Below, piece after piece: positions 5,788 to 10,701 of a DNA stretch of 10,701 nt. Source of the stretch: Bacteroidia bacterium (GTDB lineage: Bacteria; Bacteroidota; Bacteroidia; Bacteroidales; Azobacteroidaceae). Within the stretch, counting starts at the first letter, position 1, and each line of letters opens with the position of its first letter. The stretch covers positions 1-10,701 of the forward strand of contig BNTT01000102.1 in assembly GCA_025996815.1 (NCBI GenBank). Reading direction: 5' to 3'. The notes under the pieces are model-generated. The model was not told the origin of the DNA and made no database searches. It worked only from the letters and a program-made list of their open reading frames with translations. The translations under genes were made by a program, and so were the position numbers.

Positions 5788-8742
5788 ATGCCAAAAACAA
5801 AAAATGCAAGAGACAACGGCTTCACCGAACTCAAAGAAGTCGACGCAAAGACCCTAAATTTGGGTCCGGCACAAGGACACTACACCGAAGTCACATATAT
5901 TGACTTTAAAAAGTTCTACTGGTCGATTATCATGAATGAACTCACCACCGAAGAGCGGGAGGCTTTTATTACTTTTTTTGAAAACCCAAAACTATATAGA
6001 ATGAACAAGTACGGGGTACCTTTCCCCCGAAGTTCATACGACGACCCGATACTCAAAGACTTAGTCAATGCGGCGGGGGGTTATTCCTATTCTGAAGAAT
6101 ACAGTCCCGGAGATGAATACAAACGGATAGGGCAAAAAATAGTAGCAGAAGGCAAAAACAAGTCGTTGGAATTTCTTATGATTAACGGACTTAAACCTAT
6201 CAAATGGTCAAACGATGGAGGGTATTGTGAGGGTGAGATTCTCAAAGCAGACCTCAATATTCCTTCGGGTTACGATGTTACCGTCGACCACTTCAAAGAT
6301 GCCTATTTCCTACCAAACAACAATTCCGTTATGGTAGATGCCGCAGGTGAAATAGCCCCCCCAAAAGGCACTTTGAAAAACATCTACAATATGTTGAAAG
6401 GTGCAAAGGACGTGGCTATATGGTGGGGACGGGACAAAGACGATGAAACAGATGCAAAGCCGCACTTCATACTAAAACGGCGCAAAGAAGGATACAACGG
6501 GAATGCCGAATGGTGGGATTCGGTGCAGGGTAAAATACAAATAACCGCCGCCGACTTAAACCTACCATGCAGCACGCCCAAAGATATTGCTACCCTATTT
6601 TGTGCCTTTGATGCAGTTCTCAAATTGAAAAATCCAAAGAAAAAACCTAACATAATAAAGTACATAAAAGGCAGGCTAACCCACCAAATTACAGAAGGAG
6701 TGAACGGCGTGGGTGAGGTACTTATAGAAGACCGCCTTAATGGTCGTATTCCGCACCTTTATTCTTATATTGATAACTCTACCGAAATAGAAGGACAATA
6801 CCTTAGCGACAAAGAGAACCGCCAAATTTTGGCGGCTATACATGAACACCATAATGTACGTGTTGTTGCACCCTGCGGAATAGGCAAAAGTACAAGCCTT
6901 CTGTATATCGCCCGGAGTCTTGATGGTCTTATTAGTAGTAACAAACTTGTTGTATTCGTGCCAACGCAAATTTTGGCGAAGCAAACGGTTAATACCTTCC
7001 GTGCGGACGGTATTCGCTCCGAATACGTTACGGCTAAAGACACTCAATATTTTGAGGATGCTTGTATTCAAAGTCAAGTGTTGATATTCACTTATGGTAG
7101 CCACTTAGCGGAGGAGGTAATTACGAATTATTGCGGGGTAGATTCTATTATCGCATTCGACGAGCGGCATACAACTAATTGGTTTGAAGCATACGACGGT
7201 ATTTTCAAGGCGGGGCGGGGTTTAAATTTCAAAACAATACAACTCACTGCCACCCCACTATTCGGAGTTGAGGCTTGCGCTATCAAAGAATTACGATTTT
7301 TTAAAAATAGCCTATATAAGCCCACCATTGACAAGGTTTATCTAATAAAACAAGCGGCTGCGCCGGAAACAAAAGGTCTTGTAAAACATATTAAAAAGTG
7401 GTGGAAAATGGAATACAGAGGGCGGCGATTGGTGGTATACGTGAACAACAAACAAGTTATATCCGATTGTATTACGATGCTAAAAACGGAACTACCCGAA
7501 GCAAAAACCTTGGGCTTCTTCACCAACGACAAAGAGAATGATTACAACGACGGGGTTAACACGACGGGCAAAGAGCGACAAAGTAACATACATAAGTTGT
7601 TGATTGAGTTTGAACAGGGGGAAGGTGATATTGATACATTATTTACAACTCAAAAGGGCGCAGAAGGGCACAACTTCCACGAAAATAAAAACGACGATTG
7701 TTATATATTTTTCAATGATTGGAATACAGGAGTACAGTTCGCGGGTCGCTTCCGCGATGGTCTGCGTACACTCACTTTGATAGGCGAGTTCGGCGGCGAT
7801 GGAATAAAGACCCCTACTTGTACAGCGCGTTATGTAGCGGAGGGGTTGTCCTTTGCAGAGCGGCATGGCAAAGAGGCGGCGGCTTCAAACTTATTGATTC
7901 GGCAACGGGGTATGGTGGTATTGCCTTATGTACTGCGGCAAATATATAACATTGGGGAGGTGGTGGTAGGCGACGCGCAGTTTGATATTGCACCAAAGGG
8001 AACTAGCCTATCCTTCCTTCAAATAGTGGATGGTGATATGCAGGAGGTTATGCTTGGCGACCTGCACAAAACACGCCAAAAAGTGCTATTAACCGCCTTC
8101 GCCGACCTTTGTATAGAGTACGATAAAAAAAGTGGGGTTCTCGCGAACTTGTCCCGACTGTACGCACAAGTTCAGGCTAAAATAGAAGGTGGTGCTGATT
8201 CAAATAAGGTGCTCTGGCTGTTGTCTGATAACCTGCGGAGGTACGGCTTGTTGGATAACTTCAACGTGCCTTATGTTCGACCTGCTTACGTTACCCTTGG
8301 TGGTGATATATATATTCCTGGCACACAAGGAAAACGCAAGGGCAAGGCATGGACAAAACCATACCCGAAGGAATATCTATCATTTATTGCCGAAGGTGGG
8401 GAAGGCGATGATGTGCAAAAGAGATACAGCGGACACCACTTGAAAAGTGCTGATATTGCCTCTTTATATGCAAATGGTGGTAAAGAAAAACTTGCGAAAA
8501 ATTTGTATCCGCATTCTATATATACAAATGGAGATACAAAAAATTCGCAATCAATGAAAACACCCCCACCACCGCCACCACTGCCAACAATAAAGGTAAT
8601 AAAGGAGCCTCAACACCATACCGCCGCTAATCTCCTGGCAGGCGGCTATTACGGTGAGGTCGAAGCGGAACTATACGCCAAAGGGTTAATACCCGAAGAC
8701 GACTTCAAAGATACATTAACGGGCGAGCCGTGCCCGTTTTGA
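5788..8742 (+). CDS. Large SF2 (DExH-type) helicase with unassigned N- and C-terminal regions
   Basis: A complete superfamily 2 helicase core lies in the middle of this 984-residue protein. Motif I is VVAPCGIGKSTSLLYIA (359-375). Motif Ia is VVFVPTQILAKQT (388-400). Motif II is IIAFDERH (454-461), a DExH box read DERH. Motif III is LTATP (486-490). The second RecA lobe begins around VVYVNNKQVISD (549-560), with motif V near TTQKGAEGHNF (620-630) and motif VI QFAGRFRDG (650-658). Residues 1-340, rich in aromatic and acidic residues (TYIDFKKFYWSIIM, AIWWGRDKDDE), and 690-984 match nothing I recognise. A PPPPPPLP tract (926-933) separates a short tail. With no other replication gene present, a role in replicating the element is the simplest reading; a defence or restriction-type helicase is less likely because no nuclease or methylase partner is seen. 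The start at 5788 is the first ATG of the frame; the nearest alternative is Met49. Confidence 0.85.
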   Translation: MPKTKNARDNGFTELKEVDAKTLNLGPAQGHYTEVTYIDFKKFYWSIIMNELTTEEREAFITFFENPKLYRMNKYGVPFPRSSYDDPILKDLVNAAGGYSYSEEYSPGDEYKRIGQKIVAEGKNKSLEFLMINGLKPIKWSNDGGYCEGEILKADLNIPSGYDVTVDHFKDAYFLPNNNSVMVDAAGEIAPPKGTLKNIYNMLKGAKDVAIWWGRDKDDETDAKPHFILKRRKEGYNGNAEWWDSVQGKIQITAADLNLPCSTPKDIATLFCAFDAVLKLKNPKKKPNIIKYIKGRLTHQITEGVNGVGEVLIEDRLNGRIPHLYSYIDNSTEIEGQYLSDKENRQILAAIHEHHNVRVVAPCGIGKSTSLLYIARSLDGLISSNKLVVFVPTQILAKQTVNTFRADGIRSEYVTAKDTQYFEDACIQSQVLIFTYGSHLAEEVITNYCGVDSIIAFDERHTTNWFEAYDGIFKAGRGLNFKTIQLTATPLFGVEACAIKELRFFKNSLYKPTIDKVYLIKQAAAPETKGLVKHIKKWWKMEYRGRRLVVYVNNKQVISDCITMLKTELPEAKTLGFFTNDKENDYNDGVNTTGKERQSNIHKLLIEFEQGEGDIDTLFTTQKGAEGHNFHENKNDDCYIFFNDWNTGVQFAGRFRDGLRTLTLIGEFGGDGIKTPTCTARYVAEGLSFAERHGKEAAASNLLIRQRGMVVLPYVLRQIYNIGEVVVGDAQFDIAPKGTSLSFLQIVDGDMQEVMLGDLHKTRQKVLLTAFADLCIEYDKKSGVLANLSRLYAQVQAKIEGGADSNKVLWLLSDNLRRYGLLDNFNVPYVRPAYVTLGGDIYIPGTQGKRKGKAWTKPYPKEYLSFIAEGGEGDDVQKRYSGHHLKSADIASLYANGGKEKLAKNLYPHSIYTNGDTKNSQSMKTPPPPPPLPTIKVIKEPQHHTAANLLAGGYYGEVEAELYAKGLIPEDDFKDTLTGEPCPF

Positions 8743-8904
8743 TGCCAAATACCAAATAGGTTTTTTTGTGCTGCAAATTTCATGGCAATATTCCATTTGT
8801 TGAGGCTTATTTTTCAGTGGGCGGTGGGGGGGGTATACATATTTTGGCAGTTGATTAACTGGAGATAACAGAAGGAATTAGTGAATAAATTTGGCACTTT
8901 TTTT

Positions 8905-8928
8905 GTCACTGCTTAGGCAAAATCATTG
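8905..8928 (+). repeat. Right-end copy of the GTCACT-CAAAATCATTG composite motif
   Basis: GTCACT (8905-8910), seven bases, then CAAAATCATTG (8918-8928) matches GTCACT (3618-3623), six bases, then CAAAATCATTG (3630-3640) upstream of the recombinase. Both copies have the same orientation. The 11-bp identity is the longest I found between the two flanks. It is either the attachment-site core or a composite protein-binding site present at both ends of the element. Confidence 0.5.
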
Positions 8929-8970
8929 AGAGAGCACAACAGGAGGGAGGTGCTTGCTTTCTCCTATTTA

Positions 8971-8995
8971 AAATGTGCGCATTAACGCATTTTTC
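8971..8995 (+). terminator. Terminator-like hairpin downstream of the helicase gene
   Basis: AAATG and CG (with a 2-base TG bulge between them) pair with CGCATTT across the loop CATTAA, followed by further T residues and CT. It is about 230 bases beyond the helicase stop. It is A/U-rich outside a short GC part, so its strength is uncertain. It might end helicase transcription before the right end of the element. Confidence 0.4.
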
Positions 8996-9059
8996 TATGT
9001 CTTCATAATTCTAATTTTTTTAATTGTTGTTTTTATTATTCCTTTCTAATTCACGGCGG

Positions 9060-9067
9060 CAAAGGTA
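9060..9067 (-). promoter_or_regulatory. Minus-strand -7 promoter element facing into the element
   Basis: Read on the minus strand this is TACCTTTG within CGTACCTTTGCCGCC, a strong match to the Bacteroides -7 element. No clear TTTG lies 20 bases upstream. The transcript would run leftwards through an A-rich leader to ATGAAGACATAG (9006-8995), a start codon followed by stop after three codons, and then into the mobile element. No minus-strand gene follows before the recombinase, so the promoter looks orphaned. Confidence 0.5.
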
Positions 9068-9154
9068 CGAATAAATTGTGAGTTATCTCCCCTGTTACAC
9101 ACAAAAAATAAAAAGAGCATTGCAAAATATAGAAAGTATTTTCAAAATTTGTAT

Positions 9155-9162
9155 TACCTTTG
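9155..9162 (+). promoter_or_regulatory. Promoter -7 element of the small unknown gene
   Basis: TACCTTTG matches TAnnTTTG exactly and lies 20 bases before the ATG at 9183. The spacing from a -33 TTTG is not satisfied (9131-9134 is AGAA), so only the -7 half is supported. The leader would be about 14 bases. Confidence 0.5.
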
Positions 9163-9182
9163 TACTCTAAAATTTTGGAAAA

Positions 9183-9440
9183 ATGGAAACAATGACATTA
9201 GATGAAGAAACAGCCATCGCGCTGAGAAGTATTAAACTGAAAGAGGCCGGGCAACCGGAAGAAGCAGCGAGAGTGTGGAAACAAATCCCCGTAAGCCCTT
9301 TTTGGGCAAAATTTTGGAAAGACCATTGTGGTCCGGAGTTATTGATAGAAGCAGGGTTTAATCTTTCGGCAGCGGAGGCAGAATATGGCAAAGATTGGCT
9401 TATGAGCGGCAAGTATATGAGCAGCGGTCAAAAAATATGA
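9183..9440 (+). CDS. Small protein of unknown function (85 aa)
   Basis: I cannot assign this protein. It has an acidic, Ala/Glu-rich helical N-terminus (TMTLDEETAIALRSIKLKEA, 4-23), followed by GQPEEAARVWKQIPVSPFWAKFWKD and the stretch GPELLIEAGFNLSAAEAEYGKDWL (50-73). The composition, alternating charged and aliphatic residues and a -7 promoter element directly upstream all point to a real cytoplasmic protein. There is no signal peptide, membrane segment or metal-binding motif. A tetratricopeptide-like helical hairpin in the first half (KLKEAGQPEEAARVWKQIP) is possible. Its stop overlaps a second tiny frame by four bases (ATGA). It lies just outside the presumed right end of the mobile element and converges on the methyltransferase gene. 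Confidence 0.65.
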   Translation: METMTLDEETAIALRSIKLKEAGQPEEAARVWKQIPVSPFWAKFWKDHCGPELLIEAGFNLSAAEAEYGKDWLMSGKYMSSGQKI

Positions 9441-9493
9441 CCGCCGCTCAAGTTGCCTATCTGGGAATGCAAGAGGCTGCGCTCGCAGCATAG
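9437..9493 (+). CDS. Possible 18-residue ORF overlapping the end of the small unknown gene
   Basis: The ATG at 9437-9439 overlaps the upstream TGA (ATGA), the usual sign of translational coupling. The frame reads MTAAQVAYLGMQEAALAA and then TAG. The peptide is helical and Ala-rich, similar in character to the upstream protein. It may be a coupled mini-gene, the stub of a longer partner cut short by a nonsense change, or a displaced C-terminus of the 85-residue protein. The supported facts are the overlap and the open frame. Confidence 0.3.
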   Translation: MTAAQVAYLGMQEAALAA

Positions 9494-9527
9494 GGTTTTT
9501 CAATTTGTAAGTGATAATAATCCGGCA

Positions 9528-9557
9528 TTATGTGTTTTTTTTCAACAAAACACATAA
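9528..9557. terminator. Perfect 11-bp hairpin between convergent genes, overlapping a stop codon
   Basis: TTATGTGTTTT (9528-9538) pairs perfectly with AAAACACATAA (9547-9557) across eight bases. The left arm contains the methyltransferase stop codon (TAA on the minus strand), so the hairpin lies within the last ten codons of that gene. Directly upstream, ATAAT-CCGGC-ATTAT (9517-9531) followed by eight T residues offers a second, mutually exclusive stem for the plus-strand transcript. Together they can end transcription from both sides. Confidence 0.6.
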
Positions 9558-10550
9558 AGTTTGTGTCCTTTTGTTTGAAGTTATAAAACTTTTAGACAAC
9601 TTCGGATAAATTAAAGGTGCCATTCTTTTATAAAAGCTCCATTTTTTCACCCATTGGGGGAAAATACTATGTTTTGTGATTTTATAGTCACTCTTAGGAA
9701 CTTCAATCAACTTGTTTTCTTTATCAAAAACAAAGGTACTGGAGAGCAAATTTTTTAAGTTTACCGACTCTTGAGGATGCTTTTTGAAATATTTTGTAAA
9801 GTCAAAGAATGAAACTTTCACATTTAATTTTTGAGCTAAATATCTGAAAGAATCTTCGCTAAACCACCAACAATGGACAGGAGGATTGTCGGTATTCCAT
9901 ATCACACTATCCGGAAAAAACGATTTGTTCGGAGTTGTCATAATCAATGTTCCACCAACTTTTAATAGCGAGACAAGTTTTTTTATTAGCTCTTCCGGCT
10001 GTTCAATGTGCTCTATAACCTCGGTCATCAAAATCACATCGTATTGTTTAGCACTTTCATCTTCCCACTTATATACATCCGCACATATATAAAATTTCCC
10101 AAATTCGTTTATCGCTTTCTCAACGGCATCAGGAGCAATATCTACACCTATTGCGTTGATATAGCCCGCTTTGCGAAGAGCATACGTCATATAACCCAAG
10201 CCGGAGCCAACTTCCAATATGTCGGCATCCTTCGGAGGCTTTATTACGTCTGTTAAAGAAGAAATAAGGGTTGTATAAGCCGGTTCGGCATCTGCCAAAT
10301 AATCAATAGGGCTTTTCTGATATTTTACATTTTCCGCATACTTCCAATACCTATCGTAAGCACGTACCTTATCCTTATTTTCATAAATAAGTTGATAAAT
10401 TGCCGTTGTATCCACCCGCGGCATCGAAAAGGAAGTATTACAGTGCGGACAATGATAGATACTGTATAACTCCGGCTCTTGATACCCTTTTTCTACACTC
10501 GTTTTCAGATTCGCTTCTTTTCCACATAAAAGACATTGCATTTGTTTCAT
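9528..10550 (-). CDS. Zinc-ribbon plus class I SAM-dependent methyltransferase
   Basis: This 340-residue protein begins with a zinc-ribbon-like element, CLLC (Cys6, Cys9) and CPHC (Cys34, Cys37). It is followed by a Methyltransf_23-type Rossmann domain: motif I ILEVGSGLGYMTYALRKAG (111-129), motif II GVDIAPDAVEKA (135-146) with acidic Asp137, and the motif IV region DVILMTEVIEHIEQPEELI (171-189). After this comes the glycine-containing turn LLKVGGTLIMTTPNK (195-209). Such zinc-ribbon methyltransferases are common in surface-polysaccharide and nucleotide-sugar loci, where they methylate a sugar or lipid-linked intermediate; the substrate here cannot be read. The C-terminal ~110 residues are basic and aromatic (YFKKHPQES, WVKKWSFYKRM) without a recognised fold. 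There is no signal peptide. No consensus promoter is seen in the 150 bases upstream, so it may belong to an operon beginning beyond the window. Confidence 0.85.
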   Translation of the reverse strand: MKQMQCLLCGKEANLKTSVEKGYQEPELYSIYHCPHCNTSFSMPRVDTTAIYQLIYENKDKVRAYDRYWKYAENVKYQKSPIDYLADAEPAYTTLISSLTDVIKPPKDADILEVGSGLGYMTYALRKAGYINAIGVDIAPDAVEKAINEFGKFYICADVYKWEDESAKQYDVILMTEVIEHIEQPEELIKKLVSLLKVGGTLIMTTPNKSFFPDSVIWNTDNPPVHCWWFSEDSFRYLAQKLNVKVSFFDFTKYFKKHPQESVNLKNLLSSTFVFDKENKLIEVPKSDYKITKHSIFPQWVKKWSFYKRMAPLIYPKLSKSFITSNKRTQTLCVLLKKNT

Positions 10551-10640
10551 TTTTAATCAAATTTTTAATTTGTATTTTGGTATAGGCGCTTAGGTCGCCC
10601 TTGTTAATGCATTATATTTCAATCTTATAGGCTCATGAAA

Positions 10641-10675
10641 GACCATTCTTTTAATGGTCAAATCAAAGATTGACC
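10641..10675. repeat. Overlapping inverted repeats upstream of the methyltransferase gene
   Basis: GACCATT (10641-10647) pairs with AATGGTC (10653-10659). That second arm overlaps GGTCAA (10656-10661), which pairs with TTGACC (10670-10675). The two hairpins cannot form together. They lie about 90-125 bases upstream of the methyltransferase ATG and could be an operator, an attenuator-like switch or the end of an upstream gene's terminator. Confidence 0.4.
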
Positions 10676-10701
10676 CCATAAAAGCCCTTCTATTGTACCG
10701 A

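Larger units (their letters stand above)
3415..9054. mobile_element. Putative compact integrative element (recombinase, NUMOD3-like peptide, SF2 helicase)
   Basis: A tyrosine recombinase at the left, repeat arrays on its flank, an origin-like repeat region and a large helicase gene form one + strand cargo block. It is lower in GC than the ROK and FkbM genes. The limits given are the 9-bp direct repeat CTAATTCAC (3415-3423 and 9046-9054). This choice keeps all suspected recombinase-binding repeats inside both ends, but a 9-bp match may be chance in AT-rich DNA. An alternative pair is CAAAATCATTG (3630-3640 and 8918-8928). No mobilisation, conjugation, phage structural or resistance gene is visible, so any transfer would need outside help. 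The existence of an element is better supported than its exact ends. Confidence 0.6.

Noticed and set aside
6384..7866. Several minus-strand frames of 60-140 codons opposite the helicase gene
   Set aside because: They overlap a single well-supported 984-codon gene with intact helicase motifs, lack promoters and show no domain features.
8743..8785. Possible terminator directly after the helicase stop (short ACC/GGT stem with a T7 run; TGCCA/TGGCA arms)
   Set aside because: The stems are only 3-5 bp and the T-run lies inside one loop, so it is too weak to call. Otherwise 8743-8900 shows only a G-run (8824-8833) and AT-rich sequence.

Overview
The window reads as Bacteroidota DNA, most likely Bacteroidales. 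Several promoters have the Bacteroides form TTTG, about 20 bases, then TAnnTTTG (996-1027, 3715-3746; -7 elements alone at 867-874, 9060-9067 and 9155-9162). Shine-Dalgarno sequences are absent or weak. The IS4/DUF4372 and ISL3 (ISAon1-type) transposase remnants and the SAM-like tyrosine recombinase also fit this phylum. I see no rRNA, tRNA or CRISPR array.

Layout. (1) 1-870 is insertion-sequence debris: the right end of an ISL3-type element (transposase C-terminus on +) sits inside an IS4-type transposase gene (-) and truncates it. (2) 996-3130 holds a GC-richer pair of convergent chromosomal genes, a ROK-family sugar kinase (+) and an FkbM-type methyltransferase (-), whose stop codons abut with no spacer. 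(3) 3131-3780 is a complex non-coding block: a long imperfect palindrome (3228-3344), then two arrays of short, roughly helically spaced repeats (TTAAC and GTCACT), then a consensus promoter. (4) About 3415-9054 looks like a compact integrative element: a tyrosine recombinase, a bidirectional terminator, a repeat-rich AT-rich region resembling a replication origin, a 47-residue NUMOD3-like peptide, and a 984-residue protein with a complete SF2 helicase core flanked by unrecognised regions. No relaxase, transfer, capsid or antibiotic-resistance gene is visible. (5) 9155-10550 returns to probable host DNA: a small protein of unknown function (+), converging on a zinc-ribbon plus SAM-methyltransferase gene (-) across a perfect 11-bp hairpin.

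How the parts may work together (inference). The recombinase would integrate and excise the element using the repeat arrays upstream of its gene and matching motifs near the right end. The helicase protein and the repeats at 5127-5451 would form a replication module. The minus-strand promoter at 9060-9067 now points into the element. If the element were excised, that promoter would face the FkbM methyltransferase gene, so insertion may have separated a host promoter from its gene. The exact ends of the element are not settled: two candidate direct-repeat pairs are reported.
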